Assembly: GCA_937902805.1 (NCBI GenBank)
Contig: CALEMB010000102.1
Coordinates: 1 to 64,000 of the forward strand
From: an uncultured Bacteroidales bacterium
Lineage (GTDB): Bacteria; Bacteroidota; Bacteroidia; Bacteroidales; F082
Length of the DNA: 64,000 nucleotides
Direction of reading: 5' to 3'
Positions 48,530 through 58,143 of the stretch are shown here, in pieces. Made by a program: the position numbers and the translations under genes. The notes beneath the pieces are model-generated. The model did no database searches, was not told the DNA's origin, and was given only the letters and a program-made list of their open reading frames with translations. Position 1 is the stretch's first letter, and every line of letters begins with the position of its first letter.

Positions 48530-48886
48530 ATGACTAAAACTAAAGAAGAGAGAAGACAGTTCATCAAGAAAAGCATCAGAAAGAAGATTTCTGGTACCGC
48601 CGAACGTCCGCGCATGTCTGTCTTCAGAAGCAACAAGCAAATCTATGTGCAGCTGATTGACGACGAAGTCGGCAAGACCCTGGCTGCCGCCAGTTCCCGC
48701 GAGAACGGCATCGAAAACGAAAAGATCACGAAGACCGAACAGGCCGCCAAGGTTGGCGCCCTGATCGCCGAGAAGGCCAAGGCCGCCGGCATCGAGAAGG
48801 TCGTGTTCGATCGTAATGGTTATTTGTATCATGGTAGAGTGAAGTCGCTGGCCGACGCAGCTCGTAATGGAGGACTTAAATTCTAA
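48530..48886 (+). CDS. rplR: 50S ribosomal protein L18
   Basis: 118 residues. [20 protein letters not shown] and C-terminal [26 protein letters not shown]. 5S rRNA binding. Confidence 0.97.
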   Translation: MTKTKEERRQFIKKSIRKKISGTAERPRMSVFRSNKQIYVQLIDDEVGKTLAAASSRENGIENEKITKTEQAAKVGALIAEKAKAAGIEKVVFDRNGYLYHGRVKSLADAARNGGLKF

Positions 48887-48891
48887 TTGTC

Positions 48892-49410
48892 ATGGCAGAA
48901 GTTAATGTAAAAAGAGTAAAGTCTAGCGAAATCGAGTTCAAGGAACGTCTCGTTAGCATCAACCGCGTCACCAAGGTGACCAAAGGTGGTCGTACTTTCA
49001 CTTTCGCAGCACTGGTTGTCGTCGGCAATGAGAATGGTGTTGTCGGTTACGGTCTCGGTAAGGCCAAGGAAGCCACTGCCGCTATCCAGAAGGGCGTCGA
49101 CGACGCCAAGAAGAACCTTGTGAAGGTTCCCGTTCTGAACGGCACGCTGCCTCACGAACAATACGGTAAGTATAGCGGTGCTTACGTCTACATCCAGCCC
49201 GCTACCCCCGGTACCGGCGTTATCGCTGGCGGTGCCATGCGTGCCGTCCTCGAAAGCGTTGGCGTGAAGAACGTGATGGCCAAGTCGAAAGGCTCGTCCA
49301 ACCCTCACTCCGTTGTGAAGGCCACTTTCGATGCGCTGACCAGAATGCGCGATGCTTATACCGTCGCTCAATTGAGAGGTGTGGATTTGGATACTGTGTT
49401 TAACGGATAA
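48892..49410 (+). CDS. rpsE: 30S ribosomal protein S5
   Basis: 172 residues. dsRNA-binding-like N-domain ([23 protein letters not shown]) and [33 protein letters not shown]. Involved in decoding accuracy. Confidence 0.98.
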   Translation: MAEVNVKRVKSSEIEFKERLVSINRVTKVTKGGRTFTFAALVVVGNENGVVGYGLGKAKEATAAIQKGVDDAKKNLVKVPVLNGTLPHEQYGKYSGAYVYIQPATPGTGVIAGGAMRAVLESVGVKNVMAKSKGSSNPHSVVKATFDALTRMRDAYTVAQLRGVDLDTVFNG

Positions 49411-49422
49411 AACTTTTGAAAG

Positions 49423-49605
49423 ATGAAGAAAGTAAGAATCACCCAAGTCAGAAGTGGTATCGGAAGACCACAAGATCAAAAGGACACTTTGAGGTCACTC
49501 AAGCTGAGAAAGATGCACCAGTCTGTCGAGGTCGACATGGACGACCCCGTCATGGCCGGCATGGTGAACAAAATCGCCCATCTTCTCAAGATCGAAGAAA
49601 TCTAA
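49423..49605 (+). CDS. rpmD: 50S ribosomal protein L30
   Basis: 60 residues from the ATG at 49423 (MKKVRITQVRSGIGRPQDQKDTL). Overlapping frames are shadows. Short, but typical of bacterial L30. Confidence 0.95.
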   Translation: MKKVRITQVRSGIGRPQDQKDTLRSLKLRKMHQSVEVDMDDPVMAGMVNKIAHLLKIEEI

Positions 49606-49633
49606 TTGTTGAACTTATCAAATCTACATTATC

Positions 49634-50086
49634 ATGGATTTAAGTAATTTAAAACCAGCAGCAGGTTCTACAAAGGAAAAGAAAAGATTAGGCCGTGGCC
49701 AAGGTTCGGGAAGAGGCGGCACGTCAACGCGCGGTCATAAGGGTGCTCAAGCCCGCTCAGGCGCAAAGCGTAAGATCGGCTTCCAAGGCGGTCAGATGCC
49801 TCTCGCCCGTTTGGTTCCCAAGTTCGGTTTCAAGAACATGAATCGCGTTGAGTATTGCCCCGTCAACCTCGCAACTTTGCAGAAACTCGCTGACAAAGGT
49901 ATCTCGGTGATCACTCCCGAAGTGCTTGTCGAAAATGGTGTCACCCACAAGAAGGAACTCGTCAAGGTTTTGGCCAAGGGTGAATTGACTGCAAAATTGG
50001 AAGTTAGGGTTCACGCTTTTTCCGCTAAGGCTAAGGAAGCTATCGAGGCCGTCGGTGGAACTTGCGACAAATACGAAACGAAATGA
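49634..50086 (+). CDS. rplO: 50S ribosomal protein L15
   Basis: 150 residues. Glycine- and Arg-rich N-terminus (RLGRGQGSGRGGTSTRGHKG) and GGQMPLARLVPKFGFKN. The stop overlaps the secY start (ATGA). Confidence 0.98.
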   Translation: MDLSNLKPAAGSTKEKKRLGRGQGSGRGGTSTRGHKGAQARSGAKRKIGFQGGQMPLARLVPKFGFKNMNRVEYCPVNLATLQKLADKGISVITPEVLVENGVTHKKELVKVLAKGELTAKLEVRVHAFSAKAKEAIEAVGGTCDKYETK

Positions 50087-51444
50087 ACAGATTGTTTGAA
50101 ACCATAAGGAATATCTTCAAGATTGAGGAGCTGCGTCAACGCATCCTTTACACGATCCTCATCATCTTGGTTTATCGCTTCGGCTCATTCGTCGTGATTC
50201 CTGGCGTCGACCCGAACCAGCTGTCGATCCTCCAAAGGAGCAGTGAAGGCGGTCTTCTCGGCCTGCTGAACATGTTCTCCGGCGGTGCTTTCGGCAACGC
50301 TTCCGTCTTCGCCCTCGGTATCATGCCTTACATCACCGCATCCATCATCATCCAATTGCTCGGTATGGCAGTGCCTTACTTCCAACGCCTGCAAAAGGAA
50401 GGTGAGAGCGGCCGTAAGAAACTGAACCAGATCATGCGTTACCTGACTGTGATCATCGTGGTCATCCAGGCCCCTGGTTACATCAAGAACGTCATCGAGC
50501 AGTTCAGGATGGCTGGCGCTACCACCGCTGTCACTCCCTTCAATGGTGACGCTCCCGGAGTCTTCTTCTGGATTTCTTCGGTGATCCTGCTGGTGGCTGG
50601 CACTCTGTTCATCATGTGGCTCGGCGAAAGAATCACCGATAAGGGTATCGGCAATGGTATCTCCCTCATCATTATGATTGGTATCATTGCCCGTCTTCCC
50701 GGTGCCTTCGCTGCCGAATGCGCTACCCGATTCAACCAAGGCGGTACGGGTCTGTTGGTCCTCGTCATCGAGCTGATCGTGTTGTTCTTCGTGATGGTGG
50801 GCACTATCGCCCTCGTCCAAGGCACACGTAAGATCCCGGTACAGTATGCCAAGCGTGTTGTCGGTAACCGCCAGTACGGTGGCGTCCGCCAATACATCCC
50901 GCTGAAAGTGAATGCCGCTGGCGTTATGCCTATCATCTTCGCCCAGGCCATCATGTTCCTGCCTATCACCATCGCCGGTTTCAGACAGACGGATGCCCTG
51001 ACGGGATTTGCCGCTGCTTTCACCAACATCAACGGCTTCTGGTACAACTTCGTGTTCTTCCTCATGATCATTGCCTTCACCTATTTCTATACGGCAGTGA
51101 CGATGAACACCAACCAAATGGCTGAGGACATCAAGAAAAATGGCGGATTCATCCCTGGCGTGAAGCCTGGTAAGAAGACGGCCGAGTACCTCGACACCAT
51201 CATGTCGAGAATCACCCTGCCGGGTTCCATCTTCCTTGGCATCGTTGCCATCATGCCTGCCATCGTGGCATCGCTCATGAACGTCACCACCGGTTTCTCG
51301 CACTTCTATGGCGGAACCTCGCTGCTGATTCTTGTGGGCGTTGTGCTCGACACCTTGCAGCAAATTGAAAGCCACCTCTTGATGCACCACTATGATGGTC
51401 TCACCAAGACTGGTCGTATCAAAGGCCGCGTCGGCAGAATGTAA
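50083..51444 (+). CDS. secY: preprotein translocase subunit SecY
   Basis: 453 residues from the ATG at 50083, which overlaps the rplO stop by 4 nt; seven codons of upstream frame are in rplO. About ten membrane helices, with the plug and pore region GVDPNQLSILQRSSEGGLLGLLNMFSGGAF and the signature MPYITASIIIQLL. It forms the membrane channel for secretion and membrane insertion, with SecE and SecG. Confidence 0.98.
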   Translation: MNRLFETIRNIFKIEELRQRILYTILIILVYRFGSFVVIPGVDPNQLSILQRSSEGGLLGLLNMFSGGAFGNASVFALGIMPYITASIIIQLLGMAVPYFQRLQKEGESGRKKLNQIMRYLTVIIVVIQAPGYIKNVIEQFRMAGATTAVTPFNGDAPGVFFWISSVILLVAGTLFIMWLGERITDKGIGNGISLIIMIGIIARLPGAFAAECATRFNQGGTGLLVLVIELIVLFFVMVGTIALVQGTRKIPVQYAKRVVGNRQYGGVRQYIPLKVNAAGVMPIIFAQAIMFLPITIAGFRQTDALTGFAAAFTNINGFWYNFVFFLMIIAFTYFYTAVTMNTNQMAEDIKKNGGFIPGVKPGKKTAEYLDTIMSRITLPGSIFLGIVAIMPAIVASLMNVTTGFSHFYGGTSLLILVGVVLDTLQQIESHLLMHHYDGLTKTGRIKGRVGRM

Positions 51445-51489
51445 TAGAATTGCTCTTTGCCCGTTGGCGCAAAGCAAGCCCAATTCGGA

Positions 51490-51516
51490 GAACCTCCGGA
51501 AATCCTTCGGAGGTTC
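51490..51516 (+). terminator. hairpin after secY, possible terminator or processing site
   Basis: GAACCTCCG (51490-51498) pairs with CGGAGGTTC (51508-51516) and the stem extends outward with one mismatch. No clear T run follows (GAAAAAAGGG), so it may only attenuate or protect the mRNA. Confidence 0.4.
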
Positions 51517-51601
51517 CCCGAAAAAAGGGTTGAATTCGACGACAAAGTGGTGAGGATGAATAAATTTGATAAAAAATCCTCTCAAATTGGAAAAGAATTT
51601 G

Positions 51602-51609
51602 TACTTTTG
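51602..51609 (+). promoter_or_regulatory. -7 element of the infA-alpha operon segment
   Basis: TACTTTTG in the context TTGTACTTTTGCA, the same as the rpsL promoter. A second transcription start inside the superoperon is thus likely. The 76-nt leader has small stems (CCCT/AGGG at 51613-51625). Confidence 0.6.
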
Positions 51610-51685
51610 CAGCCCTAAATAAGGGTCCAACGTAGTGAAGGACTAGTGTAAATAACGCAATATTAAGTATTTGAACGAATAAAGT

Positions 51686-51907
51686 ATGGTAAAACAATTG
51701 TCAATTGAACAGGAAGGCACCGTAGTGGAAGCATTGGGTAACGCCATGTTCCGTGTCGAGTTGGAGAACGGTTTGGTCATCATCGCCACTATCTCCGGCA
51801 AGATGCGCATGCACTATATCAAGATCCTGCCTGGCGACAAAGTCAAGTTGGAAATGTCTCCCTATGATTTGACAAAGGGCCGTATCACCTTCAGATACAA
51901 GAATTAA
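51686..51907 (+). CDS. infA: translation initiation factor IF-1
   Basis: 73 residues. OB-fold with the signature [19 protein letters not shown] and HISGKMR-like [37 protein letters not shown]. It starts its own transcript. The map gene, usually between secY and infA, is absent here. Confidence 0.98.
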   Translation: MVKQLSIEQEGTVVEALGNAMFRVELENGLVIIATISGKMRMHYIKILPGDKVKLEMSPYDLTKGRITFRYKN

Positions 51908-51933
51908 AGAGCAAACTACAAAAGCATATTGAA

Positions 51934-52050
51934 ATGAAAGTTCAAGCATCTGTAAAGAAAAGATCTGCCGACTGCATCATCGTGAAGCGTAAGGGCAGAG
52001 TGTATGTGATTAATAAGAAGAACCCTAAAGAAAATCAGCGTCAGGGTTAA
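51934..52050 (+). CDS. rpmJ: 50S ribosomal protein L36, zinc-free form
   Basis: 38 residues: [20 protein letters not shown], then [18 protein letters not shown]. Only one of the usual four zinc ligands (one Cys) remains, so this is the zinc-independent type. It is between infA and rpsM as expected. Confidence 0.95.
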   Translation: MKVQASVKKRSADCIIVKRKGRVYVINKKNPKENQRQG

Positions 52051-52087
52051 TTCTGGTCGATAATTTAAACTAAAGAAATAAGAAAAT

Positions 52088-52465
52088 ATGGCAAGAATCG
52101 CTGGTGTAGATATCCCGAGCAACAAAGCCGGTGAAATCTCGTTGACCTACATTTACGGCATTGGACGTTCGCTGTCCAAGGAAATCCTGAACAAAGCCGG
52201 TGTTGAGCCTGCCAAGAAAGTCCAAGATTGGACCGACGACGAGCAGAAGACTGTCCGTGACATCATTGCCGAACAGTACAAGACCGAAGGTGAGCTTCGC
52301 GGTGAAGTTCAGATGAACATTAAGCGTTTGATGGATATCGGTTGCTACAGAGGTGTCCGTCATCGTGCAGGCCTTCCCGTCCGTGGACAGAGCACGAAGA
52401 ACAACGCACGTACCCGTAAGGGCCGTAAGAAGACTGTTGCAAACAAGAAGAAAGCTACGAAGTAA
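52088..52465 (+). CDS. rpsM: 30S ribosomal protein S13
   Basis: 125 residues. [26 protein letters not shown] start and C-terminal [22 protein letters not shown]. Contacts tRNA and L5 in the subunit bridge. Confidence 0.98.
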   Translation: MARIAGVDIPSNKAGEISLTYIYGIGRSLSKEILNKAGVEPAKKVQDWTDDEQKTVRDIIAEQYKTEGELRGEVQMNIKRLMDIGCYRGVRHRAGLPVRGQSTKNNARTRKGRKKTVANKKKATK

Positions 52466-52510
52466 TAAGTAGTTGGATCATATCTAATTAAAAAACCACA
52501 CAATTAAAAA

Positions 52511-52900
52511 ATGGCAAAAAACAACAAAGTTACAAAGAAGCGTGTTGTGAAGATCGAGGCAACGGGCATGGCTTTCGTGAAGGCTTCGTTCAACAACGTC
52601 ATCGTTTCTCTGACCAACAATGAAGGACAAGTCATTTCTTGGGCATCAGCAGGTAAGATGGGCTTTAAAGGCTCAAAGAAGAACACACCATACGCTGCTC
52701 AGATGGCTGCTGAAGAGTGCGCCAAGACTGCCTATGACTTGGGATTACGCAAAGTTAAAGTTTATGTGAAGGGACCTGGTTCGGGACGTGAATCTGCTAT
52801 CCGTGCCATCCACTCGATGGGCGTTGAAGTGACCGAAATCATCGACGTCACCCCGCTGCCGCACAACGGATGCCGTCCTCCCAAACGTAGAAGAGTGTAA
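52511..52900 (+). CDS. rpsK: 30S ribosomal protein S11
   Basis: 129 residues. [16 protein letters not shown] [32 protein letters not shown] and C-terminal [18 protein letters not shown]. Confidence 0.98.
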   Translation: MAKNNKVTKKRVVKIEATGMAFVKASFNNVIVSLTNNEGQVISWASAGKMGFKGSKKNTPYAAQMAAEECAKTAYDLGLRKVKVYVKGPGSGRESAIRAIHSMGVEVTEIIDVTPLPHNGCRPPKRRRV

Positions 52901-52925
52901 GTTGAACAATTAAAAACGTAGAATT

Positions 52926-53534
52926 ATGGCTAGATATACAGGTCCAAAAACGAAAATCGCTCGTAAGTTTGGTGAACCCATTTTCGGTTCAGACAAGTAC
53001 TTCGAAAAGAGAAATTATCCTCCTGGAATGCATGGTGCCAACAGCAGAAGAAAGAAAGTTTCGGAATACGGCACTCAGCTCAAGGAGAAGCAAAAGGCTA
53101 AATTTACCTACGGAGTTCTCGAGAGACAATTCCGCAAGACCTTTGAACACGCCCGCCGTAAGGAAGGCGTCACTGGTTTGATCCTGATGCAACTTTTGGA
53201 ATCACGTCTTGACAATGTGGTGTATCGCATGGGAATCGCTCCCACCCGCGCCGCCGCCCGTCAGCTCGTGAACCATCGTCATATCGTCGTCAACGGCAGC
53301 GTCCTCAGCATCCCGTCCTACCTTGTTAAAGTGGGTGATGTCGTCGGCGTCCGTGAAAAATCAAAGAGTTTGGAAGTCGTTACCAACTCCCTTGAAGGGC
53401 GTCAAGGCAGCAACTTTGCCTGGCTTGAATGGGATGCGGACAAGATGTGCGGCAAGTTCTTGAACTATCCCGCCCGCGAAGAGATTCCGGAGAACATCAA
53501 CGAACAGCTCATCGTCGAATTGTATTCTAAGTAA
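52926..53534 (+). CDS. rpsD: 30S ribosomal protein S4
   Basis: 202 residues. [21 protein letters not shown] start, S4 RNA-binding motif ([31 protein letters not shown]). In many bacteria S4 autoregulates the alpha operon. Confidence 0.98.
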   Translation: MARYTGPKTKIARKFGEPIFGSDKYFEKRNYPPGMHGANSRRKKVSEYGTQLKEKQKAKFTYGVLERQFRKTFEHARRKEGVTGLILMQLLESRLDNVVYRMGIAPTRAAARQLVNHRHIVVNGSVLSIPSYLVKVGDVVGVREKSKSLEVVTNSLEGRQGSNFAWLEWDADKMCGKFLNYPAREEIPENINEQLIVELYSK

Positions 53535-53567
53535 TTGTTCTTTGTTAACCTGGTAAAATTATTCAAC

Positions 53568-54560
53568 ATGGCAATATTAGCGTTTCAAAAACCCGATGAG
53601 GTTATCATGGTTGAAGGCTCCGACACCAAAGGCGTATTCGAGTTTCGACCTCTAGAACCAGGTTTCGGCATCACCATTGGTAATGCGCTTAGAAGAATCC
53701 TGTTGTCTTCTCTTGAAGGCTTCGCAATCACTTCTATTCACATTGATGGCGTCACCCATGAGTTCGCTTCCATCGATGGCGTTATCGAAGACGTCGCTGA
53801 CATGGTGCTGAACTTCAAGCAAGTGCGCCTAAAGCAAGTCGTGCCCACCGAAGTGCACGAGAAGGTCAGCTTTACCATCACGGGCCAAGAGCAATTCAAA
53901 GCCGGTGACATCAACAAGTACCTCTGCTCCTTCCAAGTGCTCAACCCCGATCTCGTCATCTGCAACCTCGAACCTTCCGTGAAGTTGAATATCGAACTCA
54001 ACATCAACAAGGGTAGGGGCTATGTGCCTGCCGACGAGAACAAGGTGGTTGGCGCTCCGGTCGATACCATCGCTATCGACTCCATCTACACGCCCATCCG
54101 CAACGTGAGCTTCAAGGTGGAAAACTGGCGTGTCGAACAGAAGACCGACTATGAAAAGCTGGTCCTCGAAATCGACACCGATGGCTCTATCAACCCCAAA
54201 GATGCCCTGAAAGAAGCCGCAAAGATCCTCATTTACCACTTCATGCTCTTCTCCGACGAGAACATCAACCTCGTCCCCGATGAGAAGACCGTCACTGAAG
54301 ACTTCGATGAGGGCTCATTGCATATCCGTCAGCTCCTCAAGACCAAGCTCGTTGACCTTGACCTCTCGGTCCGCGCCTTGAACTGCTTGAAAGCTGCTGA
54401 GGTTGAAACGCTTGGTGAACTTGTCGCCTTCAACAAACAAGACCTCCTCAAGTTCCGTAACTTCGGTAAGAAGTCGCTCACGGAGCTCGACGAACTGGTC
54501 AGAAGCAAAGGCCTCGAGTTCGGAATGAATGTCAGCAAATTTAAATTAGATAAGGAATAA
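53568..54560 (+). CDS. rpoA: RNA polymerase alpha subunit
   Basis: 330 residues from the ATG at 53568 ([14 protein letters not shown]); a TTG at 53535 would add 11 non-conserved residues. N-terminal dimerisation domain with [24 protein letters not shown]-terminal domain (about 245-330: [23 protein letters not shown]) that contacts upstream DNA and activators. Confidence 0.98.
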   Translation: MAILAFQKPDEVIMVEGSDTKGVFEFRPLEPGFGITIGNALRRILLSSLEGFAITSIHIDGVTHEFASIDGVIEDVADMVLNFKQVRLKQVVPTEVHEKVSFTITGQEQFKAGDINKYLCSFQVLNPDLVICNLEPSVKLNIELNINKGRGYVPADENKVVGAPVDTIAIDSIYTPIRNVSFKVENWRVEQKTDYEKLVLEIDTDGSINPKDALKEAAKILIYHFMLFSDENINLVPDEKTVTEDFDEGSLHIRQLLKTKLVDLDLSVRALNCLKAAEVETLGELVAFNKQDLLKFRNFGKKSLTELDELVRSKGLEFGMNVSKFKLDKE

Positions 54561-54565
54561 GTAAG

Positions 54566-55081
54566 ATGAGACACAATAAGAAATTCAATCACTTGGGAAG
54601 AAAGAGCGCTCACCGTAAGGCTATGCTCTCTAACATGGCTGCTTCGCTGATTCTCAACAAACGCATCATCACCACGACTGCCAAGGCCAAGGCTTTGCGT
54701 ATGTACATCGAGCCCTTGATCACCAAGGCCAAGCCCGAGAACAACGCCACGACTGAGACCGGTTCGAGCAACCGCAGAGTTGTTTTTGCCTACCTGCAAA
54801 ACAAAGTTGCCGTCACCGAGCTGTTCCGTGAAGTGGGCCCGAAAGTGGCTAATCGTCCTGGTGGATACACCCGCATTATCCGCATGCCGGAAAACCGTCT
54901 GGGCGACGCCGCCGAGATGGCCATGATGGAACTTGTCGACTACAACGAGGTCTACACCCGCGAGGGTCAAAAGCCCGCCAAGGCTAAGACCACCCGTCGT
55001 AGTTCCAAGAAGGCTGCCCCTAAGGCTGAAGCCGCTGTTGAGGCTCCTGCCGAGGCTCCCGCAGAAGAAGTCAAGGAGTAA
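54566..55081 (+). CDS. rplQ: 50S ribosomal protein L17 with an extended tail
   Basis: 171 residues. Core (1-125) is typical: [29 protein letters not shown]. The last ~45 residues form a Lys/Ala/Glu/Pro-rich extension ([12 protein letters not shown]), as often found in Bacteroidota. Last gene of the superoperon, followed by two terminators. Confidence 0.97.
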   Translation: MRHNKKFNHLGRKSAHRKAMLSNMAASLILNKRIITTTAKAKALRMYIEPLITKAKPENNATTETGSSNRRVVFAYLQNKVAVTELFREVGPKVANRPGGYTRIIRMPENRLGDAAEMAMMELVDYNEVYTREGQKPAKAKTTRRSSKKAAPKAEAAVEAPAEAPAEEVKE

Positions 55082-55102
55082 TCTCTTTCCTATACAGACG
55101 AA

Positions 55103-55135
55103 GAAAGGCTGCCAAATGACAGCCTTTCTTGTTTT
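55103..55135 (+). terminator. intrinsic terminator of the ribosomal superoperon
   Basis: GAAAGGCTG (55103-55111) pairs with CAGCCTTTC (55120-55128), followed by TTGTTTT. It lies 21 nt after the rplQ stop. Confidence 0.85.
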
Positions 55136-55155
55136 ACTGGTGGTGTATGAGGCAC

Positions 55156-55186
55156 AAAAAAAGCCGCTCAATCGAACGGCTTTTTT
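55156..55186. terminator. bidirectional intrinsic terminator
   Basis: AAAAAAAGCCG (55156-55166) pairs with CGGCTTTTTT (55177-55186). It has T runs on both strands and separates the convergent rplQ and 2-oxoacid oxidoreductase operons. Confidence 0.85.
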
Positions 55187-55205
55187 GTTCTCGGCTTAGT
55201 GAGGA

Positions 55206-55751
55206 TTAGTTCTCAGCCTTGATGTTGTCCATACCGACCTGGACGGCCTGCATGTTCAGCGGGATGAGCTTGTGGGCGCGCTCCGGCAAGGAGTGACGCA
55301 GACCCTCTTCGACGTTCTTGTTGTCGATGATGGGACGCACCTTCAGGAAAGCACCTAAGATGATCATGTTGAACACCTTGCTGTTGCCCATGTCGGAGGC
55401 GAGTTGTGCGCCTTCGATGCTGTAGATGTGGATGTCCTTACGGGTGGGCTTGTGGGTGATGCCGTTGGGGTCGTAAATCAGGTAACCACCAGGCTTCACT
55501 TTGTCCTCAAACTTGTCGAGCGACTGCTGATTCAGAATGACGGCAGTGTCGAAAGCGTTGAGGATGGGGGAGCACACGCGCTCGTCGCTGACGATGACGG
55601 TCACGTTGGCCGTACCGCCACGCATCTCGGGGCCGTATGAAGGCATCCAGCTGACTTCCTTGTCCTGCATGATACCACTGTAAGCAAGGATCTTACCCAT
55701 TGACAAGACACCTTGTCCGCCGAAACCGGCTATAATAATTTCTTCTGTCAT
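55206..55751 (-). CDS. 2-oxoacid:ferredoxin oxidoreductase gamma subunit
   Basis: 181 residues. GFGGQGVLSMGKILAYSGI start and the family region EVSWMPSYGPEMRGGTANVTV. It is the gamma subunit of a four-subunit pyruvate/2-oxoacid:ferredoxin oxidoreductase. Last gene of the minus-strand operon (delta-alpha-beta-gamma), 17 nt after beta. The substrate may be branched-chain (VOR) or 2-oxoglutarate (KOR); the sequence alone does not decide. Confidence 0.9.
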   Translation of the reverse strand: MTEEIIIAGFGGQGVLSMGKILAYSGIMQDKEVSWMPSYGPEMRGGTANVTVIVSDERVCSPILNAFDTAVILNQQSLDKFEDKVKPGGYLIYDPNGITHKPTRKDIHIYSIEGAQLASDMGNSKVFNMIILGAFLKVRPIIDNKNVEEGLRHSLPERAHKLIPLNMQAVQVGMDNIKAEN

Positions 55752-55768
55752 TGCTTTGTCGTTTTTAG

Positions 55769-56578
55769 TTATTTCTTAATCAGCTCGAAATTGTCCTTGA
55801 GGTCGCCCAAAGGATAGACGGGCAGCATGTTGTCTTGCAACCACTTGTTGGCGTCGACGGCGCTCATCTTCCAGTTGGAGTTGCAGTTCGAAACGATTTC
55901 AACGAAGTTGACACCGTTCTTGTTCTCAATCTGGTTCTGGAAAGCCTTCTTGATGGCCTTCTTGGCGTTGCGCACGGCAGCGGGGCTGAACACAGCCTGA
56001 CGGGTGACGTAGCGGGTGCCAGGAAGTTGGGCCAGCAGTTGGGTGATCTGGAGCGGGAAACCGTTGTTAGGTGTTCCGTCGGGCCACTGAGGCATACGGC
56101 CGTAAGGCGTGGTGGCGGTCTTCATGCCCACGAGGGTGGTGGGGGCCATCTGACCACCGGTCATGCCGTAGATACCGTTGTTGACGAAGATCATGGTGAT
56201 GTTCTCACCACGGTTGCAGGTGTGGATGGTCTCGCAGGTGCCGATGGCAGCGAGGTCGCCGTCGCCTTGGTAGGAGAACACGACCTTGTCGGGCCACACG
56301 CGCTTGATACCCGTGGCGCACGCCGGAGCACGGCCGTGGGCAGCCTCGACGAAGTCGACGTCGAAGTAGTCGTAAGCCATAACGGCGCAACCCACGGGGG
56401 AGACACCGATGGTACGGTCGTCAACGCCGAGCTCTTCGAGCACTTCGGCGATGATGCGGTGCACAGTGCCGTGACCGCAACCGGGGCAGTAGTGGAAAGG
56501 TTTTTCCGTCAGCAGCTTTGATTTTTCGTAAACCAAGTTTTCAGGCTGGATGATATCTTGTAATGTGATGTCTGCCAT
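55769..56578 (-). CDS. 2-oxoacid:ferredoxin oxidoreductase beta subunit (TPP-binding)
   Basis: 269 residues. Contains CPGCGHG near the N-terminus (iron-sulfur/TPP region) and the TPP motif GDGDLAAIG followed by FVNNGIYGMTGGQ. It catalyses oxidative decarboxylation of the 2-oxoacid to an acyl-CoA together with the alpha subunit. It begins 4 nt after the alpha gene. Confidence 0.93.
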   Translation of the reverse strand: MADITLQDIIQPENLVYEKSKLLTEKPFHYCPGCGHGTVHRIIAEVLEELGVDDRTIGVSPVGCAVMAYDYFDVDFVEAAHGRAPACATGIKRVWPDKVVFSYQGDGDLAAIGTCETIHTCNRGENITMIFVNNGIYGMTGGQMAPTTLVGMKTATTPYGRMPQWPDGTPNNGFPLQITQLLAQLPGTRYVTRQAVFSPAAVRNAKKAIKKAFQNQIENKNGVNFVEIVSNCNSNWKMSAVDANKWLQDNMLPVYPLGDLKDNFELIKK

Positions 56579-56582
56579 TGTC

Positions 56583-57668
56583 TTATTCTCCTATAATTTG
56601 TTTCTTCATAGCTTCGAGAACTTCTTCCGGGGTGTGGATGATACCACCGACGCGGCCAAAGTGTTCGGCCTTGGCGCGGCCGTTGCAGGCCAGCAGCACG
56701 TCTTCGATCATCTGACCGCAGCTCAATTCGACTGAGAGGAATCCCTTGACACCCTTGTCGATGAGGTTGCGGATGGCTTGGGTCGGGTAGGGCCACAAGG
56801 TGATGGGGCGGAGCAGACCAACCTTCAGACCAGCGGCGCGACCGAGTTGCACCGACTTTTGGGCGATACGGGCGCTGGAGCCGTAAGCGACAAACACGTA
56901 TTCGGCATCGTCGCAGTCGATCATCTCGTAGCGCACTTCGTTCTTGGTCACTTCGTCATACTTGCGCTGCAGGGCGCGGTTGTGTTCTTCCATGCGGGCG
57001 GAGTCGAGGTCCAAGGAGGTGATCACGCGGTGTTGCGTACCACGCTTGCGGCCTGTCAGTGCCCAAGGATACTTGGCTTTGATTTCCTCTTCGGTGAGGC
57101 GGGCTTTCTGCTCGGGCAGGACGACCTTTTCCATCATCTGGCCGATGGCACCGTCGGAGAGGATGCACACTGCCATTCTGTACTTGAAGGCCAGTTCGAA
57201 GCCCAGCGGCACGAAGTCAGCCATTTCCTGGACGGAAGCAGGGGCGAGGACGATGTTACGATAGTCGCCGTTGCCACCACCCTTGGTGTTCTGGAAATAG
57301 TCGGCCTGTGAGGGCTGGATGGTACCGAGGCCCGGGCCGCCGCGCACGACGTCGGCGAAGACGCAAGGCACTTCGGCGCCAGCGATGTAGGCCAAGCCTT
57401 CCTGCTTCAGGCACACGCCTGGGCTGGAGGAGGAGGTCATGACGCGCTTGCCAGCAGCACCAGCGGCGTACACCATGTTGATGGCTGCCAATTCACTTTC
57501 AGCTTGAAGAACGACCATACCGGTGCGTTCGTAAGGGTTCTGTTCCGACAGATACTCGATCACTTCCGACTGGGGGGTGATAGGATATCCGAAATAAGCA
57601 TCGGCGCCGCAGCGGATGGCGGCTTCGGCCAATGCCTCGTTACCCTTCATCAGTTTTAATTCTCCCAT
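56583..57668 (-). CDS. vorB: 2-oxoacid:ferredoxin oxidoreductase alpha subunit
   Basis: 361 residues from the ATG at 57668 (MGELKLMKGNEALAEAAIRCGADAYFGYPITPQSEV), which is the conserved family N-terminus; the longer frame adds ten non-conserved residues. The pyrimidine-binding domain and the transketolase C-terminal-like domain are seen (VAYGSSARIAQKSV...GLLRPITLWPYP). This type is often named VorB (3-methyl-2-oxobutanoate). It supplies reduced ferredoxin in anaerobes. Confidence 0.9.
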   Translation of the reverse strand: MGELKLMKGNEALAEAAIRCGADAYFGYPITPQSEVIEYLSEQNPYERTGMVVLQAESELAAINMVYAAGAAGKRVMTSSSSPGVCLKQEGLAYIAGAEVPCVFADVVRGGPGLGTIQPSQADYFQNTKGGGNGDYRNIVLAPASVQEMADFVPLGFELAFKYRMAVCILSDGAIGQMMEKVVLPEQKARLTEEEIKAKYPWALTGRKRGTQHRVITSLDLDSARMEEHNRALQRKYDEVTKNEVRYEMIDCDDAEYVFVAYGSSARIAQKSVQLGRAAGLKVGLLRPITLWPYPTQAIRNLIDKGVKGFLSVELSCGQMIEDVLLACNGRAKAEHFGRVGGIIHTPEEVLEAMKKQIIGE

Positions 57669-57707
57669 TATGTAAGATTTTTTTGATTTGTTAGACAATT
57701 GGTTGGA

Positions 57708-57932
57708 TTACAGGGCTTTTTTGTAGACCTTGATGACGCCGTCGGGGCAGGTGATGCCGCAGCTCGCGCAGCCTATGCAGGCTTCGGGATTGGCCATAAA
57801 TGCGTAGTTGTAACCTTTTCCGTTTACTTCTTTTGCCAGTTCGATGACTTTGCATGGGCAGGCTGTGATGCATACGCCGCAGCCTTTGCAACGCTCGATG
57901 TCAACGACGATGGCTCCTCTGAATTTTGCCAT
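57708..57932 (-). CDS. 2-oxoacid:ferredoxin oxidoreductase delta subunit (2x 4Fe-4S ferredoxin)
   Basis: 74 residues with two CxxCxxCxxxCP clusters (CKGCGVCITACP, CIGCASCGITCP). It transfers electrons from the TPP subunits to external ferredoxin. First gene of the operon, 39 nt before alpha. The upstream gap 57933-58143 holds no recognised feature apart from this operon's likely promoter. Confidence 0.93.
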   Translation of the reverse strand: MAKFRGAIVVDIERCKGCGVCITACPCKVIELAKEVNGKGYNYAFMANPEACIGCASCGITCPDGVIKVYKKAL

Positions 57933-58143
57933 ATTGATTTGATTTTAGAATTTGTTGTGTTCTGTTTTTAATGAGCCACGAAATTAGGGAATTTTGGGCA
58001 AACATTGTTCGACTTTTCGTTTTATTTCGGGGTAAAACGATAATTTAGATTGATTTTAAACAATGTAATCGGTCCACAAAATGTTTTTACCGTGCAACTA
58101 AATTAAGGAGCAAGGTGTATAGAGTCAATCTTAAGACCTGAAA

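Noticed and set aside
50185..51630. 481-codon open frame antisense to secY
   Set aside because: Very rich in His, Asp and Glu, as expected from the reverse of a membrane protein gene; no motif or promoter.
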